From: Euonymus europaeus
Taxonomy: Eukaryota; Streptophyta; Magnoliopsida; Celastrales; Celastraceae
Direction of reading: 5' to 3'
NCBI GenBank assembly: GCA_963580455.1
Contig: OY756967.1
Coordinates: 13,042,501-13,106,500, forward strand
DNA: 64,000 bases
Shown: one piece after another, positions 11,509 to 22,689 of the stretch
Layout of the letters: each line of letters begins with the position of its first letter
How positions within the stretch are numbered: the first letter of the stretch is position 1
Program-made: the position numbers and the translations under genes
Notes under the pieces: model-generated
The model's database searches: none
What the model was told of the DNA's origin: nothing
The model's input: the letters and a program-made list of their open reading frames with translations, nothing else

Positions 11509-14500
11509 ACGGTTTTCTCCATTTGTCATAGAAAGTTGGTGTTTTGGCATCGAAATAATCCTGGAAGCTCATTTACGTAAAATCTAACATAGTAGAACAA
11601 TAAAAAGTGTACACCGAGCAACTTTGATAGTCCGAAGTTGATCAGCTCTCTCTATGGAGGAGCTTTTAACGGTTTTGTCCATTTGTCATAGAAAGTTGGT
11701 GTTTTGGCATCGAAATAATCCTGGAAGCTCATTTACGTAAAATCTAACATAGAAGAACAATAAAAAGTCTACACCGAGCAACTTTGATAGTCCGAAGTTG
11801 CTCAACTCTCTCTACGGAGGAGCTTTTAACGGTTTTGTCCATTTGTCATAGAAAGTTAATGTTTTGGCATCGAAATAATCCTGGAAGCTTATACTCGTAA
11901 AATTTGACTTAGTAGAACAATATAAAGTGTATACCGAGCAACTTTGATTGTTCGAAGTTGCTCAACTCTCTCTATAGAAGAGCTTTTAACGGTTTTGTCC
12001 ATTTTTCATAGAAAGTTGGTGTTTTGGCATCGAAATAATCCCGGAAGCTCATTTTCTTAAAATTTTATGTAGAAGAACCAAAAAAAGTGTACACCGAGCA
12101 ACTTTGATAGTCCGAAGTTGCTCAACTCTCTCTATGGAGGAGCTTTTAACGGTTTTGTTCATTTGTCATAGAAAGTTAATGTTTTGGCATCGAAATAATC
12201 CTGGAAGCTTATACTCGTAAAATTTGACTTAGTAGAACAATATAAAGTGTACACCGAGTAACTTTGATTGTCCGAAGTTGCTCAACTCTCTCTATGGAGG
12301 AGCTTTTACGGTTTTGTCCAATTGTCATAGAAAATTGGTGTTTTAGCATCGAAATAATCCTGAAAGCTCATTTTCGTAAAATTTAACATAGAAGAACAAT
12401 AAAAAGTTTACACCGAGCAACTTTGATAGTCCGAAGTTGCTCAACTCTCTCTATGCAGGAGCTTTTAACGGTTTTGTCCATTTGTCAAAGAAAGTTGGTG
12501 CTTTGAAATCGAAATAATCATGCGAGCTCATTTTCGTAAAATTTAATATAAAGGAACAATAAAAAGTGTACACCGAGCAACTTTGATTGTCCAAAGTTTC
12601 TCAACTCTTTCTATGGAGGAGCTTTTAACGGTTTTGTCCATTTGTCATAGAAATTTAATGTTTTGGTATCGAAATAATCTTGGAAGCCTATACTCGTAAA
12701 ATTTGACTTAGTAGAACAATATAAATTGTACACCGAGCAACTTTGATTGTCCGAAGTTGCTCAACTCTCTCTATGGAGGTGGTTTTAACGGTTTTATCCA
12801 TTTGTCATACAAAGTTGGTGTTTTGGCATCGAAATAATCCTGGAAGCTCATTTTCGTAAAATTTAACATAAAAGAATAATAAAAAGTGTACCCTGAGCAA
12901 CTTTGATTGTCCAAAGATGCCCAACTCTTTCTATGGAGGTGCTTTTAACGGTTTTGTCCATTTGTCATAGAAAGTTAATGTTTTGTCATCGAGATAATCC
13001 TGGAAGCTTATACTCGTAAAATTTGACTTAGTAGAACTATATAAAGTGTACACCAAGCAACTTTGATTGTCCGAAGTTGCTCAACTCTCTCTATGGTGGA
13101 GCTTTTAACGGTTTTTTCCATTTGTCATAGAAAGTTAATGTTTTGGCATCGAAATAATCTAGGAAACTTATACTCGTAAAATTTGACTTAGTAGAACAAT
13201 ATAAAGTGTACACCGAGCAACTTTGATTGTCCGAAGTTGCTCAATTCTCTCTATGGAGGAGCTTTTAACGGTTTTGTCCATTTGTCATAGAAAGTTGGTG
13301 TTTTGGCATCGAAATAATCCTGGAAGCTCATTTACGTAAAATCTAACATAGAAGAACAATAAAAAGTCTACACCGAGCAACTTTGATAGTCCGAAGTTGC
13401 TCAACTCTCTCTATGGAGGAGCTTTTAACGGTTTTGTTCATTTGTCATAGAAAGTTAATGTTTTGGCATCGAAATAATCCTGAAAGCTTATACTCGTAAA
13501 ATTTGACTTAGTAGAACAATATAAAGTGTACACCGAGTAACTTTGATTGTCCGAAGTTGCTCAACTCTCTCAATGGAGGAGCTTTTACGGTTTTGTCCAA
13601 TTGTCATAGAAAATTGGTGTTTTAGCATCGAAATAATCCTGAAAGCTCATTTTCGTAAAATTTAACATAGAAGAACAATAAAAAGTGTACATCGAGCAAC
13701 TTTGATAGTCCGAAGTTTTTCAACTCTCTCTATGGAGGAGCTTCTAACGGTTTTGTCCATTTTTCATAGAAAGTTGGTGTTTTGGCATCGAAATAATCCT
13801 GGAAGCTCATTTTCGTAAAATTTAACATAGAAGAACAATAAAAAGTTTACACCGAGCAACTTTGATAGTCCGAAGTTGCTCAACTCTCTCTATGGAGGAG
13901 CTTTTAACGATTTTGTCCATTTGTCAAAGAAAGTTGGTGCTTTGAAATCGAAATAATCATGTGAGCTCATTTTCGTAAAATTTAACATAAAGGAACAATA
14001 AAAAGTGTACACCGAGCAACTTTGATTGTCCGAAGTTGCTCAACTCTCTCTATGGAGGTGGTTTTAGCGGTTTTATCCATTTGTCATAGAAAGTTGGTGT
14101 TTTGGCATCGAAATAATCCTGGAAGCTCATTTTCGTAAAATTTAACATAAAAGAATATTAAAAAGTGTAAACTGAGCAACTTTGATTGTCACAAGATGCC
14201 CAACTCTTTCTATGGAGGTGCTTTTAACGGTTTTGTCCATTTGTCATAGAAAGTTAATGTTTTGTCATCGAGATAATCATGGAAGCTTATACTCGTAAAA
14301 TTTGACTTAGCAGAACTATATAAAGTGTACACCGAGCAACTTTGATTGTCCGAAGTTGCTCAACTCTCTCTATGGTGGAGCTTTTAACGGTTTTTTCCAT
14401 TTGTCATAGAAAGTTAATGTTTTGGCATCGAAATAATCTAGGAAAATTATACTCGTAAAATTTGACTTAGTAGAACAATATAAAGTGTACACCGAGCAAC

Positions 14501-14860
14501 TTTGATTGTCCGAAGTTGCTCAACTCTCTCTACGGAGGAGCTTTTAACGGTTTTGTCCATTTGTCATAGAAAGTTGGTGTTTTGGCATCAAAATAATCCT
14601 AGAAGCTCATTTACGTAAAATCTAACATAGTAGAACAATAAAAAGTGTACACCGAGCAACTTTGATAGTCCGAAGTTGCTCAGCTCTCTCTATGGAGGAG
14701 CTTTTAACGGTTTTGTCCATTTGTCATAGAAAGTTGGTGTTTTGGCATCGAAATAATCCTGGAAGCTCATTTACGTAAAATCTAACATAGAAGAACAATA
14801 AAAAGTCTACACCGAGCAACTTTGATAGTCCGAAGTTGCTCAACTCTCTCAATGGAGGAG
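11509..14860 (+). repeat. Left HOR, copy 3, shortened
   Basis: This copy follows copies 1 and 2, with module starts at 12499 and 13938. One monomer is missing just after the second start: the distance to GTGGTTTTAG is 120 bp here and 280 bp in copy 1. The next copy's first two type-C monomers are also missing, so the landmark AGAGCTTTTA returns after 3038 bp (11979 to 15017) rather than 3519. Both losses are whole monomers, as expected from unequal exchange in register. Confidence 0.78.
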
Positions 14861-14973
14861 CTTTTAACGGTTTTGTCCATTTGTCATAGAAAGTTAATGT
14901 TTTGGCATCGAAATAATCCTGGAAGCTTATACTCGTAAAATTTGACTTAGTAGTACAATATAAAGTGTACACC

Positions 14974-15001
14974 GAGCAACTTCGATTGTTCGAAGTTGCT
15001 C
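14974..15001. other. Perfect 12-bp inverted repeat with 4-base loop
   Basis: The common dyad (GAGCAACTT, 10 bp, AAGTTGCTC) is extended here to arms GAGCAACTTCGA and TCGAAGTTGCTC around TTGT. Two substitutions relative to the usual monomer, T to C in the left arm and C to T in the right half, lengthen the pairing. A second copy is at 16893-16920. Confidence 0.9.
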
Positions 15002-16892
15002 AACTCTCTCTATAGAAGAGCTTTTAACGGTTTTGTCCATTTGTCATAGAAAGTTGGTGTTTTGGCATCGAAATAATCCCGGAAGCTCATTTTCTTAAAA
15101 TTTAATGTAGAAGAACAAAAAAAAGTGTACACCGAGCAACTTTGATAGTCCGAAGTTGCTCAACTCTCTCTATGGAGGTGCTTTTAACGGTTTTGTTCAC
15201 TTGTCATAGAAAGTTAATGTTTTGGCATCGAAATAATCCTGGAAGCTTATACTCGAAAAATTTGACTTAGTAGAACAATATAAAGTGTACACCGAGTAAC
15301 TTTGATTGTCCGAAGTTGCTCAACTCTCTCCATGGAGGAGCTTTTACGGTTTTGTCCAATTGTCATAGAAAATTGGTGTTTTAGCATCGAAATAATCCTG
15401 AAAGCTCATTTTCGAAAAATTTAACATAGAAGAACAATAAAAAGTGTACATCGAGCAACTTTGATAGTCCGAAGTTTTTCAACTCTCTCTGTGGAGGAGC
15501 TTTTAACGGTTTTGTCCATTTTTCATAGAAAGTTGGTGTTTTGGCATCGAAAAAATCCTGGAAGCTCATTTTCGTAAAATTTAACATAGAAGAACAATAA
15601 AAAGTTTACACCGAGCAACTTTGATAGTCCGAAGTTGCTCAACTCTCTCTATGGAGGAGCTTTTAACGGTTTTGTCCATTTGTCAAAGAAAGTTGGTGCT
15701 TTGAAATCGAAATAATCATGCGAGCTCATTTTCGTAAAATTTAACATAAAGGAACAATAAAAAGTGTACACCGAGCAACTTTGATTGTCCAAAGTTGCTC
15801 AACTCTTTCTATGGAGGAGCTTTTAACGGTTTTGTCCATTTGTCATAGAAATTTAATGTTTTGGCATCGAAATAATCTTGGAAGCTTATACTCCTAAAAT
15901 TTGACTTAGTAGAACAATATAAATTGTACACCGAGCAACTTTGATTGTCCGAAGTTGCTCAACTCTCTCTATGGAGGTGGTTTTAACGGTTTTATCCATT
16001 TGTCATAGAAAGTTGGTGTTTTGGCATCGAAATAATCTTGGAAGCTCATTTTCGAAAAATTTAACATAAAAGAATAATAAAAAGTGTACACTGAGCAACT
16101 TTGATTGTCCAAAGATGCCCAATTCTTTCTATGGAGGTACTTTTAACGGTTTTGTCCATTTGTCATAGAAAGTTAATGTTTTGTCATCGAGATAAACCTG
16201 GAAGCTTATACTCGTAAAATTTGACTTAGTAGAACTATATAAAGTGTACACCGAGCAAATTTGATTGTCCGAAGTTGCTCAACTCTCTCTATGGTGGAGC
16301 TTTTAACGGTTTTTTCCATTTGTCATAGAAAGTTAATGTTTTGGCATCAAAAAAATCTAGGAAACTTATACTCGTAAAATTTGACTTAGTAGAACAATAT
16401 AAAGTGTACACCGATCAACTTTGATTGTCCGAAGTTGCTCAACTCTCTCTATGGAGGTGCTTTTAACGGTTTTGTCCATTTGTCATAGAAAGTTGGTGTT
16501 TTGGCATCAAAATAATCCTGGAAGCTCATTTAGGTAAAATCTAACATAGTAGAACAATAAAAAGTGTACACCGAGCAACTTTGATAGTCCGAAGTTGCTC
16601 AGCTCTCTCTATGGAGGTGCTTTTAACGGTTTTGTCCATTTGTCATAGAAAGTTGGTGTTTTGGCATCGAAATAATCCTGGAAGCTCATTTACGTAAAAT
16701 CTAACATAGAAGAACAATAAAAAGTCCACACCGAGCAACTTTGATAGTCCGAAGTTGCTCACATCTCTCTATGGAGGAGCTTTTAACGGTTTTGTCCATT
16801 TGTCATAGAAAGTTAATGTTTTGGCATCGAAATAATCCTGGAAGCTTATACTCGTAAAATTTGACTTAGTAGTACAATGTAAAGTGTACACC

Positions 16893-16920
16893 GAGCAACT
16901 TCGATTGTTCGAAGTTGCTC
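16893..16920. other. Perfect 12-bp inverted repeat with 4-base loop, second copy
   Basis: This is identical in arms and loop to 14974-15001, at a spacing of 1919 bp, the 12-mer period of this zone. It was therefore probably copied with the unit rather than arising twice. Confidence 0.9.
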
Positions 16921-17567
16921 AACTCTCTCTATAGAAGAGCTTTTAACGGTTTTGTCCATTTGTCATAGAAAGTTGGTGTTTTGGCATCGAAATAATCCCG
17001 GAAGCTCATTTTCTTAAAATTTAATGTAGAAGAACAAAAAAAAGTGTACACCGAGCAACTTTGGTAGTCCGAAGTTGCTCAACTCTCTCTTTGGAGGAGC
17101 TTTTAACGATTTTGTTCATTTGTCATAGAAAGTTAAAGTTTTGGCATCGAAATATTCCTGGAAGCTTATACTCGTAAAATTTGACTTAGTAGAACAATAT
17201 AAAGTGTACACCGAGTAACTTTGATTGTCCGAAGTTGCTCAACTCTCTCTATGGAGGAGCTTTTACGGTTTTGTCCAATTATCATAGAAAATTGGTGTTT
17301 TAGCATCGAAATAATCCTGAAAGCTCATTTTCGTAAAATTTATCATAGAAGAACAATAATAAGTGTACATCGAGCAACTTTGATAGTCCGAAGTTTTTCA
17401 ACTCTCTCTGTGGAGGAGCTTTTAACGGTTTTGTCCATTTTTCATAGAAAGTTGGTGTTTTGGCATCGAAATAATCCTGGAAGCTCATTTTCGTAAAATT
17501 TAACATAGAAGAACAATAAAAAGTGTACACCGAGCAACTTTGATTGTCCAAAGTTGCTCAACTCTTT

Positions 17568-18846
17568 CTATGGAGGAGCTTTTAACGGTTTTGTCCATTT
17601 GTCATAGAAATTTAATGTTTTTTCATCGAAATAATCTTGGAGGCTTATACTCGTAAAATTTGACTTAGTAGAACAATATAAATTGTACACCGAGCAACTT
17701 TGATTGTCCGAAGTTGCTCAACTCTCTCTATGGAGGTGGTTTTAACGGTTTTATCCATTTGTCGTATAAAGTTGGTGTTTTGGCATCGAAATAATCCTGG
17801 AAGCTCATTTTCGTAAAATTTAACATAAAAGAATAATAAAAAGTTTACACCGAGCAACTTTGATTGTCCAAAGATGCCCAACTCTTTCTATGGAGGTGCT
17901 TTTAACGGTTTTGTCCATTTGTCATAGAAAGTTAATGTTTTGTCATCGAGATAATCCTGGAAGCTTATACTCGTAAAATTTGACTTAGTAGAACTATATA
18001 AAGTGTACACCGAGCAACTTTGATTGTCCGAAGTTGCTCAACTCTCTCTATGGTGGAGCTTTTAACGGTTTTTTCCATTTTTCATAGAAAGTTAATGTTT
18101 TGGCATCGAAATAATCTAGGAAACTTATACTCGTAAAATTTGACTTAGTAGAACAATATAAAGTGTACACCGAGCAACTTTGATTGTCCGAAGTTGCTCA
18201 ACTCTCTCTATGGAGGAGCTTTTAACGGTTTTGTCAATTTGTCATAGAAAGTTGGTGTTTTGGCATCAAAATAATCCTGGAAGCTCATTTACGTAAAATC
18301 TAACATAGTAGAACAATAAAAAGTGTACACCGAGCAACTTTGATAGTCCGAAGTTGCTCAACTCTCTCTATGGAGGAGCTTTTAACGGTTTTGTTCATTT
18401 GTCATAGAAAGTTAATGTTTTGGCATCGAAATAATCCTGGAAGCTTATACTCGTAAAATTTGACTTAGTAGAACAATATAAAGTGTACACCGAGTAACTT
18501 TGATTGTCCGAAGTTGCTCAACTCTCTCTATGGAGGAGCTTTTACGGTTTTGTCCAATTGTCATAGAAAATTGGTGTTTTAGCATCGAAATAATCCTGAA
18601 AGCTCATTTTCGTAAAATTTAACATAGAAGAACAATAAAAAGTTTACATCGAGCAACTTTGATAGTCCGAAGTTTTTCAACTCTCTCTATGGAGGAGCTT
18701 TTAACGGTTTTGTCCATTTTTCATAGAAAGTTGGTGTTTTGGCATCGAAATAATCCTGGAAGCTCATTTTCGTAAAATTTAACATAGAAGAACAATAAAA
18801 AGTTTACACCGAGCAACTTTGATAGTCCGAAGTTTCTCAACTCTCT
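17568..18846 (+). repeat. 8-mer HOR, copy 1 of 4 (1279 bp)
   Basis: This unit has eight monomers, one of 159 bp (18536), so its length is 8 x 160 - 1. It starts with a TTTAATGTTTTTTCATCG monomer, continues with GGTGGTTTTA, AGATGCCCAAC and GTCATCGAGATAATC monomers, and ends with B monomers. Identity to the following copies begins near 17568; just before it the sequence differs (CTCTTTCTATGG against CTCTCTCTATGG). Confidence 0.92.
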
Positions 18847-20125
18847 CTATGGAGGAGCTTTTAACGGTTTTGTCCATTTGTCATAGAAATTTAATGTTTT
18901 TTCATCGAAATAATCTTGGAGGCTTATACTCGTAAAATTTGACTTAGTAGAACAATATAAATTGTACACCGAGCAACTTTGATCGTCCGAAGTTGCTCAA
19001 CTCTCTCTATGGAGGTGGTTTTAACGGTTTTATCCATTTGTCGTATAAAGTTGGTGTTTTGGCATCGAAATAATCCTGGAAGCTCATTTTCGTAAAATTT
19101 AACATAAAAGAATAATAAAAAGTTTACACCGAGCAACTTTGATTGTCCAAAGATGCCCAACTCTTTCTATGGAGGTGCTTTTAACGGTTTTGTCCATTTG
19201 TCATAGAAAGTTAATGTTTTGTCATCGAGATAATCCTGGAAGCTTATACTCGTAAAATTTGACTTAGTAGAACTATATAAAGTGTACACCGAGCAACTTT
19301 GATTGTCCGAAGTTGCTCAACTCTCTCTATGGTGGAGCTTTTAACGGTTTTTTCCATTTTTCATAGAAAGTTAATGTTTTGGCATCGAAATAATCTAGGA
19401 AACTTATACTCGTAAAATTTGACTTAGTAGAACAATATAAAGTGTACACCGAGCAACTTTGATTGTCCGAAGTTGCTCAACTCTCTCTATGGAGGAGCTT
19501 TTAACGGTTTTGTCAATTTGTCATAGAAAGTTGGTGTTTTGGCATCAAAATAATCCTGGAAGCTCATTTACGTAAAATCTAACATAGTAGAACAATAAAA
19601 AGTGTACACCGAGCAACTTTGATAGTCCGAAGTTGCTCAACTCTCTCTATGGAGGAGCTTTTAACGGTTTTGTTCATTTGTCATAGAAAGTTAATGTTTT
19701 GGCATCGAAATAATCCTGGAAGCTTATACTCGTAAAATTTGACTTAGTAGAACAATATAAAGTGTACACCGAGTAACTTTGATTGTCCGAAGTTGCTCAA
19801 CTCTCTCTATGGAGGAGCTTTTACGGTTTTGTCCAATTGTCATAGAAAATTGGTGTTTTAGCATCGAAATAATCCTGAAAGCTCATTTTCGTAAAATTTA
19901 ACATAGAAGAACAATAAAAAGTTTACATCGAGCAACTTTGATAGTCCGAAGTTTTTCAACTCTCTCTATGGAGGAGCTTTTAACGGTTTTGTCCATTTTT
20001 CATAGAAAGTTGGTGTTTTGGCATCGAAATAATCCTGGAAGCTCATTTTCGTAAAATTTAACATAGAAGAACAATAAAAAGTTTACACCGAGCAACTTTG
20101 ATAGTCCGAAGTTTCTCAACTCTCT
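18847..20125 (+). repeat. 8-mer HOR, copy 2 of 4 (1279 bp)
   Basis: This copy is almost the same as copy 1. The one difference I noticed is C at 18984 (GATCGTCC) where the other copies have T (17705 in copy 1). The 159-bp monomer is marked at 19815. Confidence 0.92.
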
Positions 20126-21404
20126 CTATGGAGGAGCTTTTAACGGTTTTGTCCATTTGTCATAGAAATTTAATGTTTTTTCATCGAAATAATCTTGGAG
20201 GCTTATACTCGTAAAATTTGACTTAGTAGAACAATATAAATTGTACACCGAGCAACTTTGATTGTCCGAAGTTGCTCAACTCTCTCTATGGAGGTGGTTT
20301 TAACGGTTTTATCCATTTGTCGTATAAAGTTGGTGTTTTGGCATCGAAATAATCCTGGAAGCTCATTTTCGTAAAATTTAACATAAAAGAATAATAAAAA
20401 GTTTACACCGAGCAACTTTGATTGTCCAAAGATGCCCAACTCTTTCTATGGAGGTGCTTTTAACGGTTTTGTCCATTTGTCATAGAAAGTTAATGTTTTG
20501 TCATCGAGATAATCCTGGAAGCTTATACTCGTAAAATTTGACTTAGTAGAACTATATAAAGTGTACACCGAGCAACTTTGATTGTCCGAAGTTGCTCAAC
20601 TCTCTCTATGGTGGAGCTTTTAACGGTTTTTTCCATTTTTCATAGAAAGTTAATGTTTTGGCATCGAAATAATCTAGGAAACTTATACTCGTAAAATTTG
20701 ACTTAGTAGAACAATATAAAGTGTACACCGAGCAACTTTGATTGTCCGAAGTTGCTCAACTCTCTCTATGGAGGAGCTTTTAACGGTTTTGTCAATTTGT
20801 CATAGAAAGTTGGTGTTTTGGCATCAAAATAATCCTGGAAGCTCATTTACGTAAAATCTAACATAGTAGAACAATAAAAAGTGTACACCGAGCAACTTTG
20901 ATAGTCCGAAGTTGCTCAACTCTCTCTATGGAGGAGCTTTTAACGGTTTTGTTCATTTGTCATAGAAAGTTAATGTTTTGGCATCGAAATAATCCTGGAA
21001 GCTTATACTCGTAAAATTTGACTTAGTAGAACAATATAAAGTGTACACCGAGTAACTTTGATTGTCCGAAGTTGCTCAACTCTCTCTATGGAGGAGCTTT
21101 TACGGTTTTGTCCAATTGTCATAGAAAATTGGTGTTTTAGCATCGAAATAATCCTGAAAGCTCATTTTCGTAAAATTTAACATAGAAGAACAATAAAAAG
21201 TTTACATCGAGCAACTTTGATAGTCCGAAGTTTTTCAACTCTCTCTATGGAGGAGCTTTTAACGGTTTTGTCCATTTTTCATAGAAAGTTGGTGTTTTGG
21301 CATCGAAATAATCCTGGAAGCTCATTTTCGTAAAATTTAACATAGAAGAACAATAAAAAGTTTACACCGAGCAACTTTGATAGTCCGAAGTTTCTCAACT
21401 CTCT
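20126..21404 (+). repeat. 8-mer HOR, copy 3 of 4 (1279 bp)
   Basis: This copy has the same order and length as copies 1 and 2, with the 159-bp monomer marked at 21094. I saw no difference from copy 4 by eye. Confidence 0.92.
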
Positions 21405-22683
21405 CTATGGAGGAGCTTTTAACGGTTTTGTCCATTTGTCATAGAAATTTAATGTTTTTTCATCGAAATAATCTTGGAGGCTTATACTCGTAAAATTTGA
21501 CTTAGTAGAACAATATAAATTGTACACCGAGCAACTTTGATTGTCCGAAGTTGCTCAACTCTCTCTATGGAGGTGGTTTTAACGGTTTTATCCATTTGTC
21601 GTATAAAGTTGGTGTTTTGGCATCGAAATAATCCTGGAAGCTCATTTTCGTAAAATTTAACATAAAAGAATAATAAAAAGTTTACACCGAGCAACTTTGA
21701 TTGTCCAAAGATGCCCAACTCTTTCTATGGAGGTGCTTTTAACGGTTTTGTCCATTTGTCATAGAAAGTTAATGTTTTGTCATCGAGATAATCCTGGAAG
21801 CTTATACTCGTAAAATTTGACTTAGTAGAACTATATAAAGTGTACACCGAGCAACTTTGATTGTCCGAAGTTGCTCAACTCTCTCTATGGTGGAGCTTTT
21901 AACGGTTTTTTCCATTTTTCATAGAAAGTTAATGTTTTGGCATCGAAATAATCTAGGAAACTTATACTCGTAAAATTTGACTTAGTAGAACAATATAAAG
22001 TGTACACCGAGCAACTTTGATTGTCCGAAGTTGCTCAACTCTCTCTATGGAGGAGCTTTTAACGGTTTTGTCAATTTGTCATAGAAAGTTGGTGTTTTGG
22101 CATCAAAATAATCCTGGAAGCTCATTTACGTAAAATCTAACATAGTAGAACAATAAAAAGTGTACACCGAGCAACTTTGATAGTCCGAAGTTGCTCAACT
22201 CTCTCTATGGAGGAGCTTTTAACGGTTTTGTTCATTTGTCATAGAAAGTTAATGTTTTGGCATCGAAATAATCCTGGAAGCTTATACTCGTAAAATTTGA
22301 CTTAGTAGAACAATATAAAGTGTACACCGAGTAACTTTGATTGTCCGAAGTTGCTCAACTCTCTCTATGGAGGAGCTTTTACGGTTTTGTCCAATTGTCA
22401 TAGAAAATTGGTGTTTTAGCATCGAAATAATCCTGAAAGCTCATTTTCGTAAAATTTAACATAGAAGAACAATAAAAAGTTTACATCGAGCAACTTTGAT
22501 AGTCCGAAGTTTTTCAACTCTCTCTATGGAGGAGCTTTTAACGGTTTTGTCCATTTTTCATAGAAAGTTGGTGTTTTGGCATCGAAATAATCCTGGAAGC
22601 TCATTTTCGTAAAATTTAACATAGAAGAACAATAAAAAGTTTACACCGAGCAACTTTGATAGTCCGAAGTTTCTCAACTCTCT
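21405..22683 (+). repeat. 8-mer HOR, copy 4 of 4 (1279 bp)
   Basis: The match to the repeat continues to about 22688, where CTATGCAGG replaces CTATGGAGG and a TTGTTGTTTTGGAATCG monomer follows instead of the expected TTTTTTCATCG monomer. The 159-bp monomer is marked at 22373. Confidence 0.92.
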
Positions 22684-22689
22684 CTATGC

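Larger units (their letters stand above)
14861..17567 (+). repeat. Transition zone with 12-mer spacing (1919 bp)
   Basis: The landmark AGAGCTTTTA after a GATTGTTC monomer occurs at 15017 and 16936, 1919 bp apart (12 x 160 - 1). One module start (GCTTTGAAATCG) lies at 15697. The order of monomers is that of the left HOR with several monomers missing. This zone holds many private substitutions, such as AAAAAATCC near 15550 and GTCCACACC near 16725, and leads into the 8-mer array. Confidence 0.7.

Noticed and set aside
17221..17496. Plus-strand open frame of 91 codons, and another at 40629-40853.
   Set aside because: Both cross one to two monomers and exist only where single-base changes remove stops. 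They are repeat-derived with no coding signal.
17645..17881. Minus-strand open frame of 78 codons, repeated identically at 18924, 20203 and 21482.
   Set aside because: It lies wholly inside the satellite and recurs only because the 8-mer unit does. The monomer (160 bp) is not a multiple of three, so the frame changes at each monomer and closes. There is no domain, codon bias or start context to suggest a gene.
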